Shown here in pieces: positions 8,484 to 17,400 of a stretch of DNA of 64,000 bases. The translations under genes were made by a program, and so were the position numbers. The notes under the pieces are model-generated. The model was not told the origin of the DNA. It was given only the letters and a program-made list of their open reading frames with translations, and did no database searches. The first letter of the stretch is position 1, and every line of letters begins with the position of its first letter. Source of the DNA: Reinekea marinisedimentorum (GTDB lineage Bacteria; Pseudomonadota; Gammaproteobacteria; Pseudomonadales; Natronospirillaceae); assembly GCF_004341165.1 (NCBI RefSeq), contig NZ_SLZR01000002.1:248001-312000 (forward strand). Reading direction: 5' to 3'.

Positions 8484-8616
8484 GATGCTAGATGCTGGAT
8501 GCTGGATGCTGGATGCTGGATGCTGGATGCTGGATGCTGGATGCTGGATGCTGGATGCTGGATGCTGGATGCTGGATGCTGGATGCTGGATGCTGGATGC
8601 TGGATGCTGGATGCTA
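8484..8616. repeat. Heptamer tandem array, 19 copies of GATGCTR
   Basis: 133 bp made of 19 perfect 7-bp units: GATGCTA at each end and 17 copies of GATGCTG between them. It lies after the TrmB gene and 17 bp before the terminator shared with cdd, between convergent genes. A reading frame through the array (CWMLDAG repeated) is an artefact, because 7-bp units stay open by chance; the related array at 48813 carries stop codons. Copy number is likely to vary between strains. Confidence 0.95.
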
Positions 8617-8632
8617 ATCAGGTTGCGACAAT

Positions 8633-8664
8633 AAAAAGGCTCTTTCAAATGAAGGAGCCTTTTT
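8633..8664. terminator. Bidirectional intrinsic terminator between TrmB gene and cdd
   Basis: AAAAAGGCTC at 8633-8642 pairs with GAGCCTTTTT at 8655-8664. T runs are present on both strands. It ends the minus-strand deoD-cdd operon and can also stop transcription coming through the heptamer array from the TrmB side. Confidence 0.85.
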
Positions 8665-8671
8665 ATGAGCG

Positions 8672-9073
8672 TTACTCGGGCATCGCAAAGCCGTCAGGCA
8701 AGAGTTCAGCAACCGTCCACTGCTTTTTATCACCACCTTTATTCACTGCGATGACTTTGGCATCCTGCGCTAAAAACTCGCTCATCACCTGCCGGCAAGC
8801 GCCACAGGGTGAGAACATCTGATCATGCGGTATGTATAAAACCAGCTCTTTAATATCACCGGGTTTATAACCCTGAGCAACCGCGCTGGAAATGGCATTG
8901 CGCTCGGCACAAAGTGTCATACCGAAGCTGGCGTTTTCAACATTACTGCCCGGAATCATCGTGCCGTCTTTCAGCAAAATTGAAGCCCCTACCTGGAAAT
9001 TGCTGTAAGGCGCATAGGCATTCGCTGCACCCTCTTTTGCAATTGGCAATAACAGGTCAAACGTTTCAGACAT
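8672..9073 (-). CDS. cdd: Cytidine deaminase
   Basis: 133 residues, the short homotetrameric form (Bacillus type) rather than the long E. coli dimer. Zinc-site motifs are CAERNA (Cys ligand and catalytic Glu) and PCGACRQ (two Cys ligands). It hydrolyses cytidine and deoxycytidine to uridine and deoxyuridine for pyrimidine salvage in the cytoplasm. It starts 24 bp after deoD on the same strand, forming a two-gene nucleoside-salvage operon ending in a strong terminator. Confidence 0.95.
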   Translation of the reverse strand: MSETFDLLLPIAKEGAANAYAPYSNFQVGASILLKDGTMIPGSNVENASFGMTLCAERNAISSAVAQGYKPGDIKELVLYIPHDQMFSPCGACRQVMSEFLAQDAKVIAVNKGGDKKQWTVAELLPDGFAMPE

Positions 9074-9097
9074 AGCGTTACCCTTACTCGGTTGGCA

Positions 9098-9808
9098 TTA
9101 CAGCTGAGTGGCTGCTTCCAGTGTAATTTCAATCATGTCATTAAAAGTATTCTGACGTTCGTCGGAGCTGGTCGCTTCACCACGCAGAATATGGTCACTC
9201 ACGGTCAGTACCGTCAGTGCGTTCGCACCGTACTCGGCAGCAACACCGTATAGGCCAGCGGCTTCCATTTCTACTGCCAGAATGCCCATCTTCGCCAGCG
9301 TATCGAAAATACCGTCGACCGGGGTATAGAACAGATCAGCAGAGAAGACGTTACCCACTCGTACCGGCAGGTTTGCCGCACGAGCCGCGTTTACGGTTGG
9401 CTCCAGCAGGCTGTAGCTTGCGGTGGCAGAGAAATCATAACCGGCCAAGCGCGCACGGTTAACAGCAGAGTCGGTACTTGCACCGGAGGCGATGATCACG
9501 TCACGCAGATTGATGTCTTGGTGAATGGCACCACAGGAACCGACGCGGATCAGGTTCTTAACGCCAAACTCAGTAATCAGCTCTTTCGCGTAAATGGAAA
9601 TAGAAGGGATGCCCATGCCGGACCCCATGACGGAGACTTTTTTACCCTTATATTCACCGGTAAAACCGAACATGTTGCGCACATCGTTCACCTGAACAAC
9701 GTTGCTTAAAAATGTATCGGCAATGTACTTGGCGCGCAGTGGGTCACCGGGCATTAAAACTGTTTCTGCAAATGCACCCATTTCGGCTTTGATATGTGGA
9801 GTTGCCAT
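9098..9808 (-). CDS. deoD: Purine nucleoside phosphorylase, DeoD type
   Basis: 236 residues from the ATG at 9808, preceded on the minus strand by GAAAGGAAAA; this gives [11 protein letters not shown], the exact family N-terminus (E. coli MATPHINAEMG). A start ten codons earlier is possible but unlikely. Family motifs are [28 protein letters not shown] and [13 protein letters not shown], plus SDHILRGE with the catalytic Asp. The hexameric enzyme phosphorolyses purine (deoxy)ribonucleosides. The operon with cdd couples purine and pyrimidine salvage. Confidence 0.96.
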   Translation of the reverse strand: MATPHIKAEMGAFAETVLMPGDPLRAKYIADTFLSNVVQVNDVRNMFGFTGEYKGKKVSVMGSGMGIPSISIYAKELITEFGVKNLIRVGSCGAIHQDINLRDVIIASGASTDSAVNRARLAGYDFSATASYSLLEPTVNAARAANLPVRVGNVFSADLFYTPVDGIFDTLAKMGILAVEMEAAGLYGVAAEYGANALTVLTVSDHILRGEATSSDERQNTFNDMIEITLEAATQL

Positions 9809-9996
9809 GCAATTTTCCTTTCTATAAAAACTGACCAATTGAACAATTTCAAGACTATATCGAACTCAACCGCAAATACCAAACGATTCAGTGCTCGATA
9901 TGACTGCGATGCAGACTATCTTTGAAATGCCCGTTTGTCAGCAGCTTTAACCGACAAATCAAAACAAACCGGCAATCAGTGAATTAACGGCTAAAC

Positions 9997-10012
9997 TTTG
10001 AAGTAATTCACA
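9997..10012. promoter_or_regulatory. Candidate CRP (cAMP receptor protein) site in the cyaA leader
   Basis: TTTGA-AGTAAT-TCACA matches the CRP core TGTGA-N6-TCACA in nine of ten positions. It lies 54 bp before the cyaA start, inside the divergent deoD/cyaA region (9809-10066). In E. coli cAMP-CRP represses cyaA from a site at its promoter, so feedback is plausible here. A CRP-type regulator is not in the window. Confidence 0.55.
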
Positions 10013-10066
10013 CTTTTTACTCAATTCGACAGGCCCCGCCCTTCCCGGTGAAGCCACTAAGCACCT

Positions 10067-12919
10067 ATGACAAACGGTTCCCAAGCACCTGCCCAACAAG
10101 GCTTTATTCAAACCGCAGGGCCATCGGCTGCGCACATTCTTCATGCCCGGCAGCGCTTTATGCAGGTGAATGCCGGTCGTATACAGCGTCTGCGCGAGGG
10201 TTTACAGCCCAGGCAGCAGCAGTGCTTTGACCTAATTCCGCTGTTGTTCCACCTGAACTATGACGGCCTGCCGGGTTTTTCCGGCAATGAAACCCCTTTT
10301 AAGATAGCTAATTACCAGCCAGACGACGCACTCATTAAGCAATTACAGGGCTTAAGCCGGCAAAGAATCCCGACTCAGCACCTGGTTGCCAAAGCGCAGC
10401 TTTCAGCGCTGTACCTGATGGGCTCCAGCGGCAGTATCGGGCATTCCACCAGTTCGGATCTGGATATTTGGCTGTGCTACAACAGCGAGCTAAGCAACGT
10501 TGCCATTCATGCCCTGGCTGAAAAGGCAGAACGCATTTCCGAATGGGCCGCAGACTTTAACCTGGAAGTTCATTTCTTTTTAATGGATGCGCATAAGTTC
10601 ATTGGCGATGAACAAACCTCTCTGACCGGAGAGAATTGCGGTACCACACAAAAGGTTCTGCTACTGGATGAGTTCTACCGCACAGCGCAGCTGCTTGCCG
10701 GCAATATTCCGGCCTGGTGGCTAATCCCGGCTGCCTGTGAAGAGAAATATACCGAAACCCTAAACGCCTTCTACGATGAGGGCCTGTTGCGCAAGGATGA
10801 ATGCACCGATTTTGGCGGTATTTCCTCGCTACCCGGCGGCGAGTTTATTGGCGCGGGTATGTGGCAGATCTATAAAGCGATCGACTCGCCGTACAAGTCA
10901 GTTTTGAAGCTGATTCTGCTGGAGATTTATGCCCGCGGCTATCCGGAAATAAACAGCCTTGCCCACACCTACAAGAACACCATCTACCGAATGCAGCTGT
11001 CACTGGATGATCTTGACCCATACATCATGCTTTACCGGAGAATTGAGGGCTACCTGAAAGAGCGCGGGGAACATGAACGGCTGGAACTGATTCGCCGCTG
11101 CTTTTACTACAAGGTCAGCCTGAACCTCTCACGCACACACCGCTCACATAACTGGCGGCGGCAACTGATGGATTATCTGGTCAACGAGTGGGGCTGGGAC
11201 GGAGCCAAACTCAGGCATCTGGATAACTTCCGCAGCTGGAGCATTGAACAGGTCATTACCGAACGCAAAGGCCTGGTCACCGAATTAACCCGCAGCTATC
11301 GCTTCCTGACTGAATTTGCCTCTGAACATGGCAGTGACCACCTGATGAGCCAGCGCGATCTGCTGGTGCTGAGCCGTAAACTGCACACCGCGTTTGACCG
11401 CCGCCCCGGAAAAATAGACTTTATCAACATCGGTCTGGATACCGACCTGAGCCATGAAAAGATTCACTTTCAGGAGCGTGAGAGCAAGCAGGAGCCCGGC
11501 GTCTTTTTATGGGCCGTTTACAACAAGCCCATTGAAGACCAGCCGGCACCCCTGAAGTACTCCAAAAGCCTGCTGGAAACCATGCTGTGGGCACACCTGA
11601 ACGGCTTACTCAGCGCGCACCTTCATTTACCGGTCTACCCCTCACAGGAAAAAGTAACTGAGTTTGAGGTGCGCTCAACACTCGCCTCCATCCGCCAATA
11701 CATTCCTTACCCCCGCCCGGAAATCAGCAGCCAGGCCTACAACCACCCGGCTCAGCTGACGAAGATTGTAATCTTCCTGAATTTAGGCCGAGACCCGTTG
11801 CATTACCTATCCACCAAGGGGTTACAGAAGATTTCTGCACGCAGCGACAGCCTCGATTTTAGCGCTCAACGGGAAAACCTGGTCGTCAGCCTGGATATGG
11901 TACTGGTGAACAGCTGGGGAGAAACCGTGGTTGAGCGATTCACCGATGAAGATGCACTGCCCAAGGCATTGAAATCGCTGATCAACCGGCTGAAAAAACA
12001 GAATGGCCTGAGCAGTCCTGCCGTTGAAACGGTGTGCCACAATCCAACCCGGCCACAAGCTATTGCGGCACGCGTACGGCAGCTGTTCAGCGACGCACTG
12101 GAAGCCGTTAACTCACCTCATTCTTCCGAAAATACCCGTTTTGTCTTCAGTGTGCGCGATAAATACCAGGTGTTTCAGTACTTCCGCCGGGTGACGAACT
12201 ATGTCGCAATTGAAAGCACTGAGGAATTGATACAATTTTTGGGCGCCGAGCAGGAAAGCTACAGCCCGGTGGTGTTCGACCCGCAACACAGCGACGAGAA
12301 CAAAGCCATCGCTGAGCTGTACCGGCTGCATGAGGCCAACTGCATCAGCCTTTGTATCGAGCACTTAGAGGACGAGTCGGTCATCAATATCATCGATGAG
12401 CATGGCTCTCTGGTTCAGTTTAAGCAGCCCCAACAAAGCATGGCGACGGCACTGTCGCCAATCGTACGCTTTTTAAAGGTGACCGAGCACCGGCAGCGAA
12501 GCAATACGGAAGCGGAGCATATGCCGGAACGCAGCATTCGCTGTTATCAGGTCAACCGCCACGGCAAACAGGTTAAGCTGGAAAAATTAAAGCTTGGCGG
12601 GCTGATCACCGAAGGCCGGTTCATCAGCGTGCAGGTTAATGTCGATATTTCCGAAACGGGAGAGCAGGACTATTACATCGTTTGCAACGAGAAGGAGTTC
12701 AATTCAAACCTGTTGGGGCAGGAAATGTTTTCTGCCCTGGCTTCGTATGTTTTGGGCTTGCGCGCATCCGGCACGCGATATCCGATCTACATCACCGAAA
12801 TCGCCATGACCGAAGCCATCATTGAAAGCCTGCCCTATGGTCACGATCAGACCCGGCATTACATTGATTTAAAACTGAAGATTGAAAAACGGATCAATCA
12901 TGGATTGACCCTAGATTAG
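10067..12919 (+). CDS. cyaA: Class I adenylate cyclase
   Basis: 950 residues (E. coli CyaA is 848). The N-terminal catalytic nucleotidyltransferase motif is LMGSSGSIGHS followed by SDLDIW at about 118-136, with two Asp for Mg-ATP. It makes cAMP from ATP in the cytoplasm. The long C-terminal half is regulatory; in enterobacteria it responds to phosphorylated EIIA-Glc, but pseudomonad-type bacteria use other cues. The adjacent Pil-Chp operon is notable, because in Pseudomonas aeruginosa that system controls cAMP synthesis, mainly through CyaB. The gene ends 28 bp from the convergent chpC stop, with no clear terminator between them. Confidence 0.93.
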   Translation: MTNGSQAPAQQGFIQTAGPSAAHILHARQRFMQVNAGRIQRLREGLQPRQQQCFDLIPLLFHLNYDGLPGFSGNETPFKIANYQPDDALIKQLQGLSRQRIPTQHLVAKAQLSALYLMGSSGSIGHSTSSDLDIWLCYNSELSNVAIHALAEKAERISEWAADFNLEVHFFLMDAHKFIGDEQTSLTGENCGTTQKVLLLDEFYRTAQLLAGNIPAWWLIPAACEEKYTETLNAFYDEGLLRKDECTDFGGISSLPGGEFIGAGMWQIYKAIDSPYKSVLKLILLEIYARGYPEINSLAHTYKNTIYRMQLSLDDLDPYIMLYRRIEGYLKERGEHERLELIRRCFYYKVSLNLSRTHRSHNWRRQLMDYLVNEWGWDGAKLRHLDNFRSWSIEQVITERKGLVTELTRSYRFLTEFASEHGSDHLMSQRDLLVLSRKLHTAFDRRPGKIDFINIGLDTDLSHEKIHFQERESKQEPGVFLWAVYNKPIEDQPAPLKYSKSLLETMLWAHLNGLLSAHLHLPVYPSQEKVTEFEVRSTLASIRQYIPYPRPEISSQAYNHPAQLTKIVIFLNLGRDPLHYLSTKGLQKISARSDSLDFSAQRENLVVSLDMVLVNSWGETVVERFTDEDALPKALKSLINRLKKQNGLSSPAVETVCHNPTRPQAIAARVRQLFSDALEAVNSPHSSENTRFVFSVRDKYQVFQYFRRVTNYVAIESTEELIQFLGAEQESYSPVVFDPQHSDENKAIAELYRLHEANCISLCIEHLEDESVINIIDEHGSLVQFKQPQQSMATALSPIVRFLKVTEHRQRSNTEAEHMPERSIRCYQVNRHGKQVKLEKLKLGGLITEGRFISVQVNVDISETGEQDYYIVCNEKEFNSNLLGQEMFSALASYVLGLRASGTRYPIYITEIAMTEAIIESLPYGHDQTRHYIDLKLKIEKRINHGLTLD

Positions 12920-12947
12920 ACGAGCGGGATAACGTGGACGTGCGCCG

Positions 12948-13427
12948 TTACGACAACCGGCTGAGCAGGGATTCCAGGTAGTCCAAATCCGGAATGACAG
13001 CCTTACCCAAAGCAGTAATAACCGGCATTTTTTCCGCCTGGCCGGCTACGGCCTGGTTGTCTTCACGGACTTCTGCCTCGGTTAGCCTGACCATTCTGGG
13101 AATGCCCTGCACCACGACCGCATAAAACTTATAGCGGCTTTGTGCGCTGACGGTATTGAATACGGCAATACGGGCTGTTTCTGAATCCTGCGCGTGAACC
13201 TGACTGTTAGCAATTTCAAAGCTCAGTACCGGCAGCAGCTCGCCACGCCATTCGATAGCCCCAAGCGCCCACGGAGGGCTGTCGTTCATTGACTGCAACT
13301 GGCCATAAGGAATCACTTCCGCAAGCACGACGTTAGGCACCAGTAAGCTTTTGTTCTGAACAGGCACCAACAGGCTGGAAACGTTATTGCTTTCCGCCTT
13401 GCTGGACAAACGGGTAGGTGTTTTCAT
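12948..13427 (-). CDS. chpC: CheW-like protein of the Pil-Chp system, ChpC-like
   Basis: 159 residues from ATG 13427 (minus-strand AAGGAT upstream); an earlier in-frame start would overlap chpB. A single CheW-like fold is visible: SLLVPVQNKSLLVPNVVLAEVIPY, with ALGAIEWRGELLPVLSFE as the usual strand pair. ChpC is thought to be an auxiliary adaptor linking extra receptors to the ChpA kinase. It is the last gene of the pilGHIJK-chpABC operon. Confidence 0.8.
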   Translation of the reverse strand: MKTPTRLSSKAESNNVSSLLVPVQNKSLLVPNVVLAEVIPYGQLQSMNDSPPWALGAIEWRGELLPVLSFEIANSQVHAQDSETARIAVFNTVSAQSRYKFYAVVVQGIPRMVRLTEAEVREDNQAVAGQAEKMPVITALGKAVIPDLDYLESLLSRLS

Positions 13428-13443
13428 TAAATCGATCCTTTTA

Positions 13444-14469
13444 TCAGGTCGCAGCCTGACTTTTATCAGCAAGCCATTCTATTAGTTTTTCTGCTATTTC
13501 TGCAGGTGTACCGCGCCAATCTACACTGCCGGTTTCTGCAGCTGAGTCTGGCATTGAGCTTTGTACGCAACTTGCCGCAGACTGTGCCCATACCTCGCCA
13601 CCATTCTCTTTGACCAGCGCAGCTCCGATAGCACCATCACTGCCCATGCCACTGAAAATAATGGCGTTACAGTGGGCGCCATATTTTTCCGATACGTTTT
13701 TCAGTAACTGATCCAGGCTCGGTCCATAAGGGCCGCTCCATTCATTGTTCTGCCAGAGAATGCCGTGATTATCGGTGAAGACAACTTCGTTGGTCACCGG
13801 AACAACAAAGACCTTTCCGTTCTCCAGCTGCAGTCCATGATCCGCCATCTTCATATCCAGCGCGGTATGACGGCCAACCGACTGAACCAAAGAATCCAGG
13901 CAGCCGGCATCGATATGCTGGGCATACAGAAAAGAAGCCGGAATGTCTCCGGGCAGCAAATCGAGCAGATCTTTCACGGCCTGAGGTCCACCCAGCGAGG
14001 CACACAATACCCAGACATGGTTAACGTCGGTTCGCGGAGCCCGCTTTAAGGCGTCTGGCAGCGAGAAGATAGGTTGCTCGGGCTTTTTATCCAGCAGGTC
14101 AAGATCCACATCCGGTGCCGATGCGGGCTTACTCACGGTTGGCGCAAGGGCATGCAGCTTTCGATGAATGCGCTTGAGCCAGCGGCTGTAGTTATCGGAA
14201 TTCTTCGTGGGAATGACAGCATCGCCGAACAGAACCGGCACCTCGACCAGCTCCACCACCTGATTAATAAAATCGGCCCAGCGATCGTCTTCTTCAAGCT
14301 CAATGGCCCACAACCGAATGGTTTCGTTTGTGAGCAAATTTGTATCCAAGCGCTCTGGCGAGGTATTTACCGCAACCTCATACCCCGCATCAGCAACAGC
14401 TGTCTGCATCTGGTGTCTGACCAACGGGGTTGAAGCAATAATACCCACTCTGTTGAGCTTGCCTTTCAT
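13444..14469 (-). CDS. chpB: Chemotaxis methylesterase, ChpB-like (CheB)
   Basis: 341 residues. The C-terminal CheB methylesterase domain (about 148-335) shows the triad Ser158 (CASLGGP), His185 (AQHID) and Asp278 (GMGSDGA). It removes methyl groups from glutamates on PilJ, opposing PilK. The N-terminal ~110 residues have a receiver-like pattern (VGIIASTPLVRHQMQ) but the strand expected to carry the phospho-acceptor reads LWAIELEEDD with no matching DxxxP, so activation by phosphorylation looks unlikely. A 12-bp gap to chpC and 8-bp gap to chpA indicate one mRNA. Confidence 0.88.
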   Translation of the reverse strand: MKGKLNRVGIIASTPLVRHQMQTAVADAGYEVAVNTSPERLDTNLLTNETIRLWAIELEEDDRWADFINQVVELVEVPVLFGDAVIPTKNSDNYSRWLKRIHRKLHALAPTVSKPASAPDVDLDLLDKKPEQPIFSLPDALKRAPRTDVNHVWVLCASLGGPQAVKDLLDLLPGDIPASFLYAQHIDAGCLDSLVQSVGRHTALDMKMADHGLQLENGKVFVVPVTNEVVFTDNHGILWQNNEWSGPYGPSLDQLLKNVSEKYGAHCNAIIFSGMGSDGAIGAALVKENGGEVWAQSAASCVQSSMPDSAAETGSVDWRGTPAEIAEKLIEWLADKSQAAT

Positions 14470-14477
14470 GACAGTCC

Positions 14478-17400
14478 CTACTGCTCACTCAGCAAACGAT
14501 CAATCGTTTCCAGCAGCGGGCCTTCCTGGAAGGGCTTACCTATGTATTCGTTGACACCAATAGAGATAGCCCGTTCGCGGTGCTTGCTGCCGGTACGCGA
14601 GGTAATCATGATAATCGGCACATGCTTCAGCCGTTCATCGTGACGCACGCGGGAGGCAACCTCAAAGCCATCCATATAAGGCATTTCGATATCCAGCAGA
14701 ATCAGATCGGGAATTTCTTCGATCATCTGATTGATGGCATCGGCACCATGCTTGGCCAGCATCACATCCATACCATTACGCTCAAGCAAGCGGCTGGTTA
14801 CCTTACGCACCGTAACCGAATCATCACACACCATAATCTTAGCCGGGCCTTCCTTGCGGCGTTCCTGATCAGGTGCTTCTAACGCAGCCACGGGCTCTGC
14901 AAAGTGAGCCAGCACCAGATCAGAACGGATCAGTGCGGACAGATCCAGAATAACCACCACCGAGCCATCACCAAGAATGGTGGCACCGGTGACGCCCGGA
15001 ACCTTATTGAACTGAGAACCCAGGGTTTTTACCACGATCTCCCTTGAGCCCAGCAGGCGGTCCACGTGCAGCGCCATGGAATGGCGATCGTCACTGCCAC
15101 GCACCAGAACCAGCGGCACGGAAGTCTCGATCAACGATGTGTTCGGACGGGCCGCGGTATGCAACAGCGAGCCCAGGTATTCCAAACGGTACCTGCCGCC
15201 GCCGTATTCAAACATTGGCGCATTCGGCTGGTAGTATTCCTCAAGTTGTTTAGGCGTAACCCGGACAATACCTTCAATCGATGTCAGCGGCAGGGCATAG
15301 AGGTCATCCTGCGATTTCACCATCAACGCACGGTTAACCGATACGGTAAACGGCAGGCGAATGGTAAACAGAGTGCCGCGTCCGAATTCAGAATCGATAG
15401 AGATAGAACCACCCAGCTGTTTCACTTCTGAGTTCACAACGTCCATACCAACGCCGCGACCGGAAATTTGCGTCACCTTGTCAGAAGTACTGAAGCCCGC
15501 CTCAAGAATAAACTGCATGATTTCCTGACTGTTCAGGCTGGCACCTTCCTGCATCAGCCCACGCTCAACAGCCTTGGTTCGAATCGCGTCTTCATCCAGA
15601 CCCTTACCGTCATCTTCGAGGCGCAACACAATCTCACTGCCCTCACGCGACAGGTTCAGGCGGACAATACCCTTGCCCGGCTTACCATTGCTTTCGCGTA
15701 CTTCAGGCATCTCGATGCCGTGGTCAACAGCGTTACGCAACAGGTGCTCCAGTGGCGAAATCATACGTTCCAGAACGCTCCGGTCGACTTCACCCTCGGC
15801 GTTACCGACCATGAAATCAACCTGCTTACCCAGCTCTCCGGATACCTGCCGCACAATACGGCGTAAACGAGGCAGCAAGCGGTTGAACGGCACCATGCGG
15901 GTGCGCATCAGACCTTCCTGCAGCTCGGTATTGATTCGGCTTTGCTGCAGCAGAATGGTCTCTGCATCGCGGGTTTTATCGGTCAGCGTCGACTTAATAT
16001 CATTAAGGTCGTATGTGGCCTCCATCAAAGATCGGGACAACTGCTGAATTTGCGAGTAGCGGTCCATCTCCAATGGGTCGAAATCTTCGTAGTTGGTTTC
16101 TTCAGCACGCTCCTGACGGAAAATAATCTGTGCTTCCGTTTCCATATCCAGTCGGCGTACATGATCCCGCAGACGGTCGATGGTCTGATCCATCTCCGTC
16201 AGGGTAAAGGAAAAGTCACTGACTTCCTGCTCCAGACGGGCTCGGGAAATGGAGGTTTCACCCGCCAGGTTCACCAGGCCTTCAAGCAGACTCGCGTTTA
16301 CCTTAACGGTTTCCTGCGGCAGATTGCGTTTCGCCGTTGCCGGCTTGGCGGAATCCGGTGATGCCACCTTGGCCTTGAACGGTAAAACGTTGGATTCGGG
16401 TGCATTTTCCACAACCGTCAGCCCAACGTTCTCAGCAGGCTCAGCGACAACCGGCAGTGTACTTTCTACCGGTGTATTCTCTTCCACCGGTGACTCTGCA
16501 GCGACCGCACTGTCTTCTGTACTGTCGTCTTCATCCAGTTCCGGAACCATTTGAATAACGCTGGGACCGAAACCACCGGCATCCGCACCCTGCTGCTGCA
16601 TCATGTGCTGCAAAGCTTCCACATAGGACACCAGCTGGTCCTGACGGTTAAGCACTTCAGCAAAGAAGGCGTCATCAAGTGGCAGTTTGTCTTGCTGCGC
16701 ACGGATGATAAAGGTTTCAAAGTCGTGACTCTGGTCACCCAGCTCGAGCAACCGGGCCAGTCGGGAGCCGCCTTTGAGTGTGTGCAGCACGCGCTTCATT
16801 TCATCGGCATGCGCTTCGTTATCCGGATTTGAACGCCATTCTTCGATGGCATTTTCGAGCTCATGCAGCAATTCACCGGCTTCATCTATGAAGATTTCCA
16901 GAATGTCATAATCAACATCTTCCGCCAGATTGAGCTCTACTGTAGGCGTCAACTGACCCTCTTCCGGCAGATCATCCAAAACGGGGTCTGTTAGCTCAGC
17001 CTCGAATTCTGCTTGCGGCTCAGCCGGTTGATCATAGGTGTTTGATTCTACAACGGTGTTTTCCGGCTCCAAGCTTACGCCCTGCTCCGGCATTTCAGGT
17101 TGAACAGGCGTTAATACGACCGGCTGTAACGGCGCTCCCGGGTTCTTACGGAACCGGGCGATGGCTTCGACTAAATCCGGAGCCGACATGCAGGTCATAC
17201 TGGATTCAATGTCACCCACCATGCTTGCCAGGCGGTCGTGACATTGTTGCAACAGACCCAGCAGGCTCTCGGAGTATTGATACTGCCCCTGAGCCAGGCC
17301 TTCATAGAGGTATTCAAGCTCATGAGCCAGGTCACCCAGCGGGCTGACTTCAGCCATGCGGGCACCGCCTTTCAGCGTATGCAAATCACGCTGCAGCGAT

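Noticed and set aside
8484-8616. Possible CRISPR-like array
   Set aside because: Units are 7 bp with no spacers; it is a simple tandem repeat.
8406-8822. Open frame encoding repeated CWMLDAG peptides
   Set aside because: It exists only because a 7-bp repeat without stop stays open in all frames, it runs over a terminator and into cdd on the other strand, and the sister array contains stops.
15574-16047. Long plus-strand frames opposite chpA (for example 15574-16047, 18592-18939, 19372-19884)
   Set aside because: Low-complexity Ser/Arg-rich translations that mirror the codon bias of chpA on the other strand; no start signals.
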